From CBDCIS01 sp965217565 (GTDB taxonomy: Bacteria; Chloroflexota; Dehalococcoidia; Lucifugimonadales; CATOSD01), in NCBI GenBank assembly GCA_965217565.1, contig CBDCIS010000005.1, forward strand, positions 1-64,000: a stretch of DNA of 64,000 nt, given 5' to 3'. The notes under the pieces were generated by a model, which saw nothing but the letters and a program-made list of their open reading frames with translations, ran no database searches and was not told the origin of the DNA. This document shows positions 52,131-61,476 of this stretch, one piece after another; position 1 is the first letter of the stretch, and each line of letters begins with the position of its first letter. The position numbers and the translations under genes were made by a program.

Positions 52131-53453
52131 ATGAACGCCAACGCGAATCCAAGTCTGCCGTTGCGGGGAGTCCGCGCGCTGGAGCTTGCCGAGATATGGG
52201 CCGGGCCTTACTCCGGCGTGCTGATGGGCGACATGGGCGCCGAGGTCATCAAGGTCGAGTCGATACAGCGCATAGCCAGGGGGTCTGTCCGTCCACCTCC
52301 GGGATCGTCCGGCTATCCCAACGGCGATCCCGGCGAGCGCCCCTGGAACCGCAGCGCCAACTTCAACGGCCTCAACCGCAACAAGGCCAGCGTCACGCTT
52401 GACCTGACCACGCCAAAGGGCGCGGAGACGTTCAAGGAACTGGTCAACGTGAGCGACGTCGTGGTCTCCAACTACGCCTTTGGAGTGGTGACGGACACCT
52501 TTGGGTTGGGCTACGAAGTTCTGCGCCAGATCAAACCGGACATCGTTATGCTGCTGATGCCCGGCTACGGCAACACCGGCCCCTACAAACGTTATCGCAG
52601 CATGGGCATGACCATCGACGCTCTATCGGGTCACTCCGCCCTGCGCGGTTACCCAGACCGCGATCTGGAAACGCTATCGCCCGTGCACCATCCCGACGCG
52701 GTGGGCGGCGTAACAGCGGCCTTTGCCGTATGTGTGGCCCTGCACCGGCGCAACCAGACAGGGCAGGGGCAGTTCATAGATATGGCCCAATCGGAGGCGT
52801 TCATCCCACACATGGGCGAAGCCTTCCTCGAATATGGCATGACCGGCCAGCCCAGGGAACGCCGCGGCAATCGACACCCGGAGATGGCCCCGCACGGCGT
52901 TTACCCGTGTGTTGGCGAAGACAGGTGGGTTGCCATAGCCGTCCGTAATGAAGAGGAGTGGATCGCCCTCTGTGAGGCGATGGGAATGCACGGGCTTGCC
53001 AATGACGAGCGCTTCGCCGGACTGGAAGCTCGCCTGCAAAACCTGGCGGAGCTCGACGATCTTGTCAGCCGTTGGACGTGCCGCCTGGACCGCTACGACG
53101 TTACCGAGCGTTTGCAGGCGCGAGGCGTCCCCGCGGGGCCGGTGCTGGACTGCGGACCTGACGCCTACGACGACCTCCACTTGCAGGCTCGGAACTACTT
53201 CCAGGAGATCACGCATCCGGACGCCGGTACGCACCTGCTGAGCGGGCCGATGTGGAAGATGTCCGGGCAGTCCGAGCCGCGCCACGAGCCCGCGCCGTGC
53301 CTCGGCGAGCACAACTCATACGTCATGCGCGAGGTGCTCGGCCTCTCGGACGCTGCCTACGCCAACCTCGAACAGGAGCAAGTCATTGGGGACACGCCCC
53401 TGGAAGGCTCCGACATGGGCGGCGTCCGCCGAGTGCAACGCCAGTCCGGTTAA
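52131..53453 (+). CDS. CaiB/BaiF-family CoA-transferase
   Basis: A 440-residue class III CoA-transferase. LELAEIWAGPYSGVLMGDMGAEVIKVES, the LNRNKASVTLDLTTPKG stretch, IKPDIVMLLMPGYGNTGPYKRYRSMG and LGEHNSYVMREVLG are recognisable. It follows the first CoA-transferase by 4 bp. Pairs of unequal CaiB-like genes sometimes encode heteromeric enzymes; this is inferred. The C-terminal about 20 residues are not conserved. Confidence 0.92.
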   Translation: MNANANPSLPLRGVRALELAEIWAGPYSGVLMGDMGAEVIKVESIQRIARGSVRPPPGSSGYPNGDPGERPWNRSANFNGLNRNKASVTLDLTTPKGAETFKELVNVSDVVVSNYAFGVVTDTFGLGYEVLRQIKPDIVMLLMPGYGNTGPYKRYRSMGMTIDALSGHSALRGYPDRDLETLSPVHHPDAVGGVTAAFAVCVALHRRNQTGQGQFIDMAQSEAFIPHMGEAFLEYGMTGQPRERRGNRHPEMAPHGVYPCVGEDRWVAIAVRNEEEWIALCEAMGMHGLANDERFAGLEARLQNLAELDDLVSRWTCRLDRYDVTERLQARGVPAGPVLDCGPDAYDDLHLQARNYFQEITHPDAGTHLLSGPMWKMSGQSEPRHEPAPCLGEHNSYVMREVLGLSDAAYANLEQEQVIGDTPLEGSDMGGVRRVQRQSG

Positions 53454-53541
53454 GCCTCGGTTCCGGTTATTCTCCAGCAAAATGCTCAACAATCCAGTGT
53501 GGGCGATGACCAGAAATCGACCAACCAGGGAAGTGATACCG

Positions 53542-54225
53542 ATGGCAAGAAGAAAGCAATCAAGAGGAAAATGCGGTTACTGCGAGCGAGAGTTCACCAG
53601 GGGCGGCATGGCGCGGCACCTGTCAGCCTGTCCCCGGCGAATCGAGGCCGCCATGGCCGCCGATGAGAAGCCGGGCGATGACACCCAACTATATCATCTT
53701 CAAGCTCGGGATACGTGGCGCGGTGATTACTGGCTCGACCTGGAGGTGCGTGGCTCTGCCACGCTCAAGCAGTTGGACAGATACTTGCGCGCCATCTGGC
53801 TGGAGTGCTGCGGACACCTGAGCCAGTTCTCCATCGGCGGCTGGCTTGGGGGCGAGATTGGCATGACAAGAAGGATTGACCGGGCGTTTGCACCGGATGT
53901 TGAGTTGACCCACATCTACGACTTTGGCACTGAAACCGTCACCCTGGTCAGAGGGGTTGACGCCCGCGTTGGCAAGCCTACTACACGCCACCCGATCGCA
54001 TTGATGGCTCGCAACAACCCTCCGGATGACAGGTGCATGGAGTGTGACCAACCCGCATCGTGGCTCTGCATCGAGTGCATTTACGAGGACGATACCTCCG
54101 GGACGTTATGCGCGAATCACGTGGAGTCACATCCTCACGGAGACTATGGAGACCCGCTTCCGGTTGTGAACTCCCCAAGGCAAGGCTCCTGCGGCTATGA
54201 CGGCCCGGCCCTGCCGCCCTACTGA
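53542..54225 (+). CDS. pRiA4b ORF-3-like protein with N-terminal zinc finger
   Basis: A 227-residue protein. Residues 10-30 (CGYCEREFTRGGMARHLSAC) form a CxxC...HxxxC finger; the middle (YHLQARDTWRGDYWLDLEVRG, LKQLDRYLRAIWLECCGHLSQFSIGG and TRRIDRAFAPDVELTHIYDFGTET) matches the pRiA4b ORF-3-like domain found near transposases and plasmids; a second Cys-rich segment follows (CMECDQPASWLCIEC). Molecular function is unknown. ATG at 53542 is chosen from GGGAAGTG upstream; ATG 53506 is possible. Confidence 0.75.
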   Translation: MARRKQSRGKCGYCEREFTRGGMARHLSACPRRIEAAMAADEKPGDDTQLYHLQARDTWRGDYWLDLEVRGSATLKQLDRYLRAIWLECCGHLSQFSIGGWLGGEIGMTRRIDRAFAPDVELTHIYDFGTETVTLVRGVDARVGKPTTRHPIALMARNNPPDDRCMECDQPASWLCIECIYEDDTSGTLCANHVESHPHGDYGDPLPVVNSPRQGSCGYDGPALPPY

Positions 54226-54255
54226 GGCTGAAACAAGCCCTGATTGTACCGGACC

Positions 54256-54990
54256 CTACCGCCGGAAGGTTATGCGCTTGAATGTTTCGGCGTACTGAAT
54301 TCCCTTGCCTATGGCGCGCGCTCTGCGCCACTCGTGCATCCGCTCGCTCATGCGCTCGATGGAGCCGTCGCGTATCTCGCCCACCTGCGACTCGTGAGCC
54401 AGAATCGCATTGATAGAGGTCTCCATGTGGTCGGTCACGTCTATCCACAGGTCTGGAGACGGGTGGCCGTTAATCCACACCTCGGCCACCTTGTGCGGCT
54501 CGAAGCCCGCTTCCAGCAGTTCGGGAAAGGTCATGTGGTCACGGGCGGTCGGGAAGACAGCGGCGAGCGTGGCCTCGCCGGCGGCCATGTGGTCCGGATG
54601 GCCGACGCCCCAGAAGCCGTCCAGCGTGCGCAACGGGTACTGGCAGATGACGACGTCCGGCTTGTGTCGGCGTATCTCGCGCGCGATGTCACGCCGCAAC
54701 TCCAGCGTCGGCTGAAGAAGGCTGTCCTCGTAGTCCAGAAAGACCACGTCCTTTAGGCCCAGCACCTTACCGGCGTTCACCTGCTCCTCGCGTCGTGTGC
54801 GCGACAGCTCCTCCTGGCTAATTTCCCGGTCGCTGCTGCCCTTGCTGCCGTCCGTGCACAGCACATAGACCATCTCCCAGCCCTCGCTGCACAGCTTGGC
54901 GACGGTGCCTGAGCAGCCAAACTCCGCGTCGTCCGCGTGGGCAACCACTACCATCCCTCGGTTAAAGCCGTTATCGTTCTCCTGTGTCAT
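54256..54990 (-). CDS. PIG-L family deacetylase
   Basis: A 244-residue LmbE/PIG-L-type protein, a zinc-dependent N-acetyl-sugar deacetylase fold. VVVAHADDAEFGCSGTVAKL carries the (P/A)xDD motif (Ala where Pro is usual), TDGSKGSSDREIS and GVGHPDHMAAGEA the remaining zinc His. Substrates in the family include GlcNAc-linked lipids, mycothiol precursors and antibiotics; none can be chosen. ATG at 54990 follows AGGGGAG. Confidence 0.88.
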   Translation of the reverse strand: MTQENDNGFNRGMVVVAHADDAEFGCSGTVAKLCSEGWEMVYVLCTDGSKGSSDREISQEELSRTRREEQVNAGKVLGLKDVVFLDYEDSLLQPTLELRRDIAREIRRHKPDVVICQYPLRTLDGFWGVGHPDHMAAGEATLAAVFPTARDHMTFPELLEAGFEPHKVAEVWINGHPSPDLWIDVTDHMETSINAILAHESQVGEIRDGSIERMSERMHEWRRARAIGKGIQYAETFKRITFRR

Positions 54991-55120
54991 CAATTCTCCC
55001 CTTTTGTTTGTTTGCCAGTATTTCAGCTGCGAATGCCGCGACAACTATTCCGATTTTATGCGTTCTTTCGGAGTGTGGCTCTAGGTGTAGGGTCATGCAA
55101 GTGCAACGAGATGTGAACGC

Positions 55121-56638
55121 CTACTCCACCGCAACCGCCTGCGCCAGTTGCGCCACGCCCTGTGAAGCAAACAGCGCGTCGCTGGCGTGCTGAATCGCCT
55201 CCATCAGCGGAGCGGGATAGACGCCCACCAGCACCATGCCTACGAACAGGACGCCCAGCAGTCCCAGCGTGAGGCGGGGAACGCGAATGGGCGTCGGGTC
55301 TTCGGCAGTCTCTATGTACATCTGCCTTACCACCATCAGGTAGTAGTAGAGCGAGACCAGGCTCATGAAAATCGCGAGTCCCGCCAGCCAGAGCAGCCCC
55401 TGGGTCGCGGCGGCGTTGAACAGGTAGAACTTGCTGGCGAACCCCGCGAATATGGGCAGCCCGGCCAGCGAGAAGAGCGAGACGGCCAACACCATCGCCA
55501 CCGCCGGCGCGCGTCTCGCCAGCCCCGCGAGGCTCGCTATCTCCTCCTTGCCCGTGATGTTATAGACCGTGCTTATCGACAGGAACGCCGCCATGTTGGT
55601 TATCGCGTATGCGACCAGGTGCAGCATTATGCCGTTGGACGCCAGGTGCGATAGTGACAGGGACACCCTGCCATCCGCGTCCACCGCCGCCAGCGCTGCA
55701 ACGCCCATCAGCAGATAGCCAACGTGCCCGATGCTCGAGTACGCCAGCAGCCGCTTGATGTTGCGCTGGGCCAGGGCGACCAGGTTGCCGAGCGTCATCG
55801 TCAGCGCGGCCATGATTATGATTATCATCTGCCAATCGCCCACCGCCGGCATCAGCGCCTCGGTGAACAGCCGAAGCACCAGCGCGAACGCCGCCGCCTT
55901 GGAGCCGACGGCGAGATAGGCGGTCACCGGAATCGGCGCGCCCTCGTAGGCGTCCGGCGCCCACATGTGGAATGGAACCGACGCCACCTTGAATCCGAGT
56001 CCCGCGATTATCAGCGTCAGCCCCACCAGCACGCCGGGGCTGAGGTCTGGAGAACTCGCCAACGCCTCGCTGATTCCGCTGAAGCTGGTTGTGCCAAGCA
56101 GGCCGTACACCTGGCTTATGCCGTATAGCAGCAGCGCGGACGACAGGGCTCCCAGCAGTATGTACTTGGTCCCACCCTCGTTTGACTTGGGATTGTAGCG
56201 GTCGTAGGAGACCAGCACGTACAGCCCAAAGCTCAGCAGTTCCAGCGAGATGTAGGCCGTGAGCAGTTCGCCCGACATCGCCAGCAGCATCATAGCGACG
56301 ACCGTGAATAGCAAGATACCGTAGTACTCGCCCGGGTGGGACAAGTGGCGGCGCACGTACTCCACGGAGGACAGCACCACCACGACGCCCAACGCCAGGA
56401 AGAACGCCTTGAAGAAGAGCGCGTAGCCGTCTATCACAAGCAGCCCGTCGTACAGGCTGTCTTCCGTGCCCCAGAGCTGTAGCAGCGATACCGCGAGTGC
56501 GCCGCATAGCCCCAGCGCGGCGAGGTATGCCAGCCAGTGCTTGCGCTCCGGACGCAGCACGAAGTCCAGCGTCAGGACGGCGAACGCCAGCCCCGTAACC
56601 AGGAACTCCGGCAATAGCAGCAAGAAGTTGTTGTTCAT
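55121..56638 (-). CDS. nuoN: NADH-quinone oxidoreductase subunit N
   Basis: A 505-residue, about 14-segment antiporter-like subunit of complex I, forming part of the proton-pumping membrane arm. YISLELLSFGLYVLVSYDR, FKVASVPFHMWAPDAYEGAPIPVTAYLAVGSKAAAFAL and RNIKRLLAYSSIGHVGYLLMG hold the conserved Glu and Lys residues. ATG at 56638 lies 1 bp after the nuoM stop, so the two are coupled. Last gene of the nuo cluster here. Confidence 0.95.
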   Translation of the reverse strand: MNNNFLLLLPEFLVTGLAFAVLTLDFVLRPERKHWLAYLAALGLCGALAVSLLQLWGTEDSLYDGLLVIDGYALFFKAFFLALGVVVVLSSVEYVRRHLSHPGEYYGILLFTVVAMMLLAMSGELLTAYISLELLSFGLYVLVSYDRYNPKSNEGGTKYILLGALSSALLLYGISQVYGLLGTTSFSGISEALASSPDLSPGVLVGLTLIIAGLGFKVASVPFHMWAPDAYEGAPIPVTAYLAVGSKAAAFALVLRLFTEALMPAVGDWQMIIIIMAALTMTLGNLVALAQRNIKRLLAYSSIGHVGYLLMGVAALAAVDADGRVSLSLSHLASNGIMLHLVAYAITNMAAFLSISTVYNITGKEEIASLAGLARRAPAVAMVLAVSLFSLAGLPIFAGFASKFYLFNAAATQGLLWLAGLAIFMSLVSLYYYLMVVRQMYIETAEDPTPIRVPRLTLGLLGVLFVGMVLVGVYPAPLMEAIQHASDALFASQGVAQLAQAVAVE

Positions 56639-56639
56639 A

Positions 56640-58157
56640 TCATCCAAATCTGCTCAGCATCTCCGTTACACCGCTGTCTATGACGCGGATGAACGGGAAA
56701 GGGAACAGCCCCACCAGCAGGATGAACCCTACCAGTATCGCCGTTGAGAACTTCTCGAGGCCGGTGGCGTCCGTCTGGTCTCGCCATCGCTCCCCGAGCG
56801 GGCCGAACAGCACCTTAGCCAGCAGCCGCAGGATATAGACAGCGGTTATCGCCGCGCCTATCACACCCAGCACCCCCAGAATCGGGTACGTCTGGAACAG
56901 CCCGAGGAACACCAGCAGTTCGGCGACGAATCCGCTCAGACCTGGCAGCCCCAGCGAGGTCAGGCCAGCGACCACGAAGAAGGCCGCCGTAAAGCCCATG
57001 CGCTTCGCCAGGCCCTCCAGGGAGGCGATGTCCCGTGTGTGCGTGCGGTCATATATGACGCCGACGAGCGCGAAGAAGAGGGCCGTCATTACGCCGTGCG
57101 AGAACATCTGCAAGACCGCGCCGCTCACGCCAAGCGGGTGGAGCGTTGCCAGTCCCATGAGCACGAATCCCATGTGGCTGACGCTGGAGTAGCCGATAAC
57201 GTACTTCAGGTCGGTCTGCCCCATGGCGGACATCGCGCCGTAGATGACGTTTACCGTTCCCAGCACCACCAGCGCGGGCATCCAGAACTCGGCTCCCTCC
57301 GGCAGCAGGAACATGCCGATACGCAGAATGCCGAACGCGCCCAGCTTCATCAGCACGCCCGCGTGAACCATACTCACCGCCGTGGGCGCGGCCACGTGTC
57401 CGTCCGGCGACCAGGTGTGGAAAGGCCAGAGTCCGGCCAGCACCCCAAAGCCTATCGCCAGGAACGGGAAGAATACCTTCTGGAACGTGGGCGAGAACTC
57501 CGCGTTCTGCAACTCGATGATGTTGAACGTGCCCAGTCCTGCCTCGACGAATATGGCGATGATGGCAATCCAGATGAGCACGCTGCCCGCTACCAGGTAG
57601 ATCGTGAGCTTCATCGCGCTGTACTCTTTGGTGCGGGAGAAGGATGGGAACTTGCTGCTGCTTCCCCAAACGCCGATGAGCAGGTACATGGGCAGCACCG
57701 ATAGCTCGAAGAAGAAGAAGAAGAAGAACATGTCCAGCGTGGCGAACACGCCAAACACGCCAGCCAGAAGGAGGAAGTACAGGATGAAGAAGTCCTTGTT
57801 GCGATCCTCGATTCTGCAAGACACCAGCACGCCGGTGAACATGACGATGCCGGTAAGTAGTATCATCGGCGCGGAGATGCCGTCTATGCCGAGGGTCAGC
57901 GTGATGCCCTCGTCTCCAAGAGGCCAGGGGCCTGGTATCTGAAGCCACGGCCAGGCGCGGATGAACTGCAATCCGCCCTCGGCGTAGTCGTAGAAGAGGA
58001 AGGTGTAGAAACTCAGCAGAATCGCCGCGAGGGCGAACGCCGACGCCGTCCAGCGTATGGCCTGCGGCCGGTATCCCGGAATCGCGATGAGCAACGCCGC
58101 CCCCACCAGAGGCAGCGCGATCAACATCAAAAGAACGTAGCTATCGAAAGTTTGCAT
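56640..58157 (-). CDS. nuoM: NADH-quinone oxidoreductase subunit M
   Basis: A 505-residue antiporter-like complex I subunit. FFFFFELSVLPMYLLIGVWG with the key Glu, FHTWSPDGHVAAPTAVSMVHAGVLMKLGAFG and DLKYVIGYSSVSHMGFVLMG are conserved. It is followed by nuoN and preceded by a VOC-family gene rather than directly by nuoL, which is unusual. Confidence 0.95.
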   Translation of the reverse strand: MQTFDSYVLLMLIALPLVGAALLIAIPGYRPQAIRWTASAFALAAILLSFYTFLFYDYAEGGLQFIRAWPWLQIPGPWPLGDEGITLTLGIDGISAPMILLTGIVMFTGVLVSCRIEDRNKDFFILYFLLLAGVFGVFATLDMFFFFFFFELSVLPMYLLIGVWGSSSKFPSFSRTKEYSAMKLTIYLVAGSVLIWIAIIAIFVEAGLGTFNIIELQNAEFSPTFQKVFFPFLAIGFGVLAGLWPFHTWSPDGHVAAPTAVSMVHAGVLMKLGAFGILRIGMFLLPEGAEFWMPALVVLGTVNVIYGAMSAMGQTDLKYVIGYSSVSHMGFVLMGLATLHPLGVSGAVLQMFSHGVMTALFFALVGVIYDRTHTRDIASLEGLAKRMGFTAAFFVVAGLTSLGLPGLSGFVAELLVFLGLFQTYPILGVLGVIGAAITAVYILRLLAKVLFGPLGERWRDQTDATGLEKFSTAILVGFILLVGLFPFPFIRVIDSGVTEMLSRFG

Positions 58158-58186
58158 TTGTCGATTATCTAGCCGCTCTTGGCATC

Positions 58187-58519
58187 CTATATTTGTGTGC
58201 CGAATCGCACGCCATACCCGTCAGGGTCGGCGATAGTGAAGTCTCGCAGGCCATAGTTCCTGTCCGCGATGGGGCCTATCACCCTCGCGCCCATCTCGCG
58301 CGCGAGATTCCAGTAGTCATCGACGTTGGGAACCATCACGCGCACGTTGGCCTGCGGAAAGTGCGGAGTATCAGCCAAGCCGCCACGCTCATCGAGATAG
58401 AGATGATGACCCTCCCAGGTAAGCTCGACGAAGCCGCCGTCGTCCCTCAACAGCTCGAACCCCAGGCAGCGGTAGAACTCGGTCGAGCGTCCGATGTCCC
58501 GCACGAAGATTTCGGTCAC
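58187..58519 (-). CDS. VOC-family (glyoxalase-like) protein inside the nuo cluster
   Basis: A 110-residue VOC-superfamily protein: VTEIFVRDIGRSTEFYRCLGFELL, FVELTWEGHHLYLDERG and ARVIGPIADRNYGLRDFTIADPDGYGVRFG fit the paired beta-alpha-beta-beta-beta modules. The family covers lyases, dioxygenases and drug-binding proteins. GTG at 58519 fits the domain start; the frame can be extended to TTG 58621 (AAGGA upstream), 14 bp after nuoL, adding a Cys/Arg-rich stretch. It separates nuoL from nuoM in the same direction. Confidence 0.75.
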   Translation of the reverse strand: MTEIFVRDIGRSTEFYRCLGFELLRDDGGFVELTWEGHHLYLDERGGLADTPHFPQANVRVMVPNVDDYWNLAREMGARVIGPIADRNYGLRDFTIADPDGYGVRFGTQI

Positions 58520-58634
58520 AAGCTGCTCAGTCGATTCAACGTAGCGTTGTACGGTGATACCTCTCGGATGTCTTTTCCCCCATCTACATCGGCAGGGAAG
58601 CGTGCCAGAACCAGCGCTCAATCGAGGAGTTCCT

Positions 58635-60497
58635 TCAACCCAGCGCGAGCCACCATATCAGCGCCAGGCCAACAACTCCCAACGCCATTGCCAGGCCGTA
58701 GTTGTACATGCGGCCGGTCTGCACCAGACGCATCCTTACGGCGGATAGCATCACCGTCCAGGCCGAGCCGTCCACGCCAGTGTCGTTGACCACCGCTCGG
58801 TCGAACAGGGCCACGAATCTGCTGAACGCCAGCGCGACGCGGTCAATGACCCACTGGTAGATTTCGTCTATGTAGTACTTGTTGACCAGCAGCCTGAGCA
58901 GCCAGGTATCGCGGCCCTCGAATGGTGTTGTTTTCCTTCTCGCATAGTTCATCCAGCCAAAGGTCAACCCGCCCACGACCAGCCCTGCCGATGCACCCGC
59001 AAGCCACAGCGGCGTGCCGTGCCTGCCTTCACTGGTGAGAAAGTCTCCGAAACCGGGATAGGCGTCACTCCAACCGAACGTGACCAGTCCCAGCGCGAGC
59101 GCGAAGGGCGCGAGCAGCACCAGTGGGAGCGTCATCAGCCACGGCGACTCGTGCGCCTCTCCGTCGCCCCGGTTGCTCCCGAAGAATACCATGAACGTCA
59201 GCCGCGCCATGTAGAGCGCGCTGAGGAAGGATGCTGCGAGGGCGAGCACGAGGAACACGGGGTGCCTGTGGTCCAAGACTGCCAGCATCACCTCGTCCTT
59301 GCTGAAGAATCCGCTCAGAGGAACGACTCCGGCCAGCGACGCCGCTCCGATGATGAACGTTATCGAGGTGAGCGGCATCTTGCGCCACAGCCCTCCCATC
59401 TCGCGAATGTCGGTCTTATCCGTGCCGTGCGTTACGTTGCCCGCGCCCAGAAACAACAGCGCCTTGGACACGCCGTGCGCCACCAGGTGGAGCATGGCGG
59501 CGGCCATCCCTAACGCGCCGAGTGACAGCATCATCAGTCCCAGGTGGCTAACGGTGGAGTACGCGAGCACGCGCTTCAGGTCGGTCATTACCATGGCCAG
59601 CGTCCCCGCGAAGATGAAGGTGACGAGTCCGATGACCGCGACCGCCAGCAGCACTACCGGGGTGAGTTCGAATAGAGGCATCAGCCGGGCGACGAGGTAA
59701 ACGCCCGCGGCGACCATCGTCGCCGCGTGTATGAGCGCGCTGACGGGTGTGGGACCCTCCATCGCGTCGGGCAGCCAGACGTGAAACGGGAACTGCGCCG
59801 ACTTGCCCATAGCCCCCAGGAAGATGAGGGCCATGGCCGCGTTGAGAGTGCCCTGGCTTATGCCGCCCTGCTGGGCGACGTGTATTATGGTGGAAATCTC
59901 GAATGTGCCAGTGGCCTTGAATAGCAGGATGATGCCTATGAGCAGCCCAACGTCGCCGATTCGCGTGGTTATGAACGCCTTCTTCGCGGCCTCCGCGGCA
60001 GAGCGGCGCTCGTACCAGAAGCCTATCAGGAGAAAGGACCCCAGCCCGACGAGCTCCCAGGCGATGTACAGGAACACCAGGTTGTCGGCAAGCACCAACG
60101 CCAGCATCGCGGCGGCGAACAGCGCGTGGGCCGCGTAGTACCAGCCAAATCGCGGGTCGCCGCGCATATACGCGAGCGAGTAGAGTTGCACCAGCAGCGC
60201 GACAAATGTCACCAGGCCCAGCATCGTCACGGATAGCCGGTCCACCGTGACACCCCAGGCGATGCTGGTGTCGCCAACGCTCAGCCAGTTGAGGCTGAAG
60301 GAAGCGGGGCCGCTGGACATCAGGTCGGCAAACACGTACCAGAACAGCGCGAATCCCAGCAGGATGGCAGCAATGGATACGAACGCTCCGCGACCGGGCA
60401 GGAATCGGCCAAAAATGGCAACGATGAAGAATGCGGACGCACAAAGGGCGGGGATAACCCACGCCCAACTCATTCCTATTGTGTCTTGGAGTGGCAT
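58635..60497 (-). CDS. nuoL: NADH-quinone oxidoreductase subunit L
   Basis: A 620-residue antiporter-like complex I subunit with about 16 membrane segments. LYIAWELVGLGSFLLIGFWY (key Glu), SAQFPFHVWLPDAMEGPTPV, SALIHAATMVAAGVYLVARL and the C-terminal long-helix region (YIDEIYQWVIDRV) are typical. It follows nuoK by 80 bp and precedes the VOC gene. Length is normal. Confidence 0.96.
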   Translation of the reverse strand: MPLQDTIGMSWAWVIPALCASAFFIVAIFGRFLPGRGAFVSIAAILLGFALFWYVFADLMSSGPASFSLNWLSVGDTSIAWGVTVDRLSVTMLGLVTFVALLVQLYSLAYMRGDPRFGWYYAAHALFAAAMLALVLADNLVFLYIAWELVGLGSFLLIGFWYERRSAAEAAKKAFITTRIGDVGLLIGIILLFKATGTFEISTIIHVAQQGGISQGTLNAAMALIFLGAMGKSAQFPFHVWLPDAMEGPTPVSALIHAATMVAAGVYLVARLMPLFELTPVVLLAVAVIGLVTFIFAGTLAMVMTDLKRVLAYSTVSHLGLMMLSLGALGMAAAMLHLVAHGVSKALLFLGAGNVTHGTDKTDIREMGGLWRKMPLTSITFIIGAASLAGVVPLSGFFSKDEVMLAVLDHRHPVFLVLALAASFLSALYMARLTFMVFFGSNRGDGEAHESPWLMTLPLVLLAPFALALGLVTFGWSDAYPGFGDFLTSEGRHGTPLWLAGASAGLVVGGLTFGWMNYARRKTTPFEGRDTWLLRLLVNKYYIDEIYQWVIDRVALAFSRFVALFDRAVVNDTGVDGSAWTVMLSAVRMRLVQTGRMYNYGLAMALGVVGLALIWWLALG

Positions 60498-60577
60498 TTA
60501 GTCTAGTGGTCTCATTATCGAGGAAGTTTATATAATTCGGTCATTGTCAAAGAGCGTGGCCCTCATCACACGCTGCC

Positions 60578-60895
60578 CTACCACTTCATCAGGTCTATCT
60601 CGTCCACGTTGACCGAGGAGCGGTTGCGGTACAGGCGCAGGATGATGGCGACGGCCAGGGCAAGTTCGGCGGCGGCTATCGTTATGACGAAGATGACGAT
60701 GACCTGTCCCAACGCTCTCTGCGGCTCGTCAAAGTCCATGAAGGCTGCGAATCCGATGAGGTTGACGTTGACCGCGTTCAGCATCAACTCTATGGACATC
60801 AGGATGAGCACCGCGCTCCTTCTCGCCAGCACGCCATACAGCCCGATAGCGAAGAGCGCCGCGCTCAGCGCCTGGAAGTGCGCCAACTCTATCAA
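60578..60895 (-). CDS. nuoK: NADH-quinone oxidoreductase subunit K
   Basis: A 105-residue three-segment subunit. FQALSAALFAIGLYGVLARRSAVLIL, MSIELMLNAVNVNLI with the conserved Glu, and FVITIAAAELALAVAIILRL with the second Glu are diagnostic. The start is TTG at 60895, whose last bases overlap the nuoJ stop as TTGA; longer upstream frames would run through nuoJ. Confidence 0.95.
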   Translation of the reverse strand: MIELAHFQALSAALFAIGLYGVLARRSAVLILMSIELMLNAVNVNLIGFAAFMDFDEPQRALGQVIVIFVITIAAAELALAVAIILRLYRNRSSVNVDEIDLMKW

Positions 60896-61410
60896 TCGCG
60901 TCCTCCGGTGGTTCGGACCAGAATCACCGCGCCTATGAGCGCGACCAGCAGCACGAGCGACGCCACTTCGAACGGCACGGCCCACTGAGCGAACAGCGTG
61001 TCGCCCAGCGCCTCGAATCCGACGCCCTGCCTTACAGGTTCGCCGTCGTCCCCGGTGCGCGTCCTGACGCTCGTGGTCAATGTCGCGGCTGCCAATAGGC
61101 CGAACACGGCTGCGGCGACCACGGCGGCGATGGGCCACTGCCGGTTGTCGGAGAGCCGCTCGAAGTCCTGAATGCGCGTAAGCATCAGCGCGAACAGGAT
61201 GACGATAACGATGGCCCCGCCGTAAATGAGTATCTGCACGAGGGCGAGGAACTCCGCGAACGCCAGCAGGAACAGACCCGCTACGCCAATCAGCGAGGCC
61301 AGCAGCGCGAACGCCGCATAGACTATGTTGCGCGTTATCACCACGCCGAGGGCGCCCCCAATGGTGAGCGCCCCCGCGACGTAGAATAGGACGAGCGATG
61401 GCGTTACCAT
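60892..61410 (-). CDS. nuoJ: NADH-quinone oxidoreductase subunit J
   Basis: A 172-residue five-segment subunit. ALGVVITRNIVYAAFALLASLIGVAGLFLLAFAEFLALVQILIYGGAIVIVILFALML is the conserved core, followed by a polar loop and a last segment. It overlaps nuoK by 4 bp and follows nuoI by 66 bp. Confidence 0.95.
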   Translation of the reverse strand: MVTPSLVLFYVAGALTIGGALGVVITRNIVYAAFALLASLIGVAGLFLLAFAEFLALVQILIYGGAIVIVILFALMLTRIQDFERLSDNRQWPIAAVVAAAVFGLLAAATLTTSVRTRTGDDGEPVRQGVGFEALGDTLFAQWAVPFEVASLVLLVALIGAVILVRTTGGRD

Positions 61411-61476
61411 ACTCTCGATTGAGCTCCCGTTGTTTCACACGGGGGCGTTGCGCCCGTCATTCCCACCCTCGGCCCT

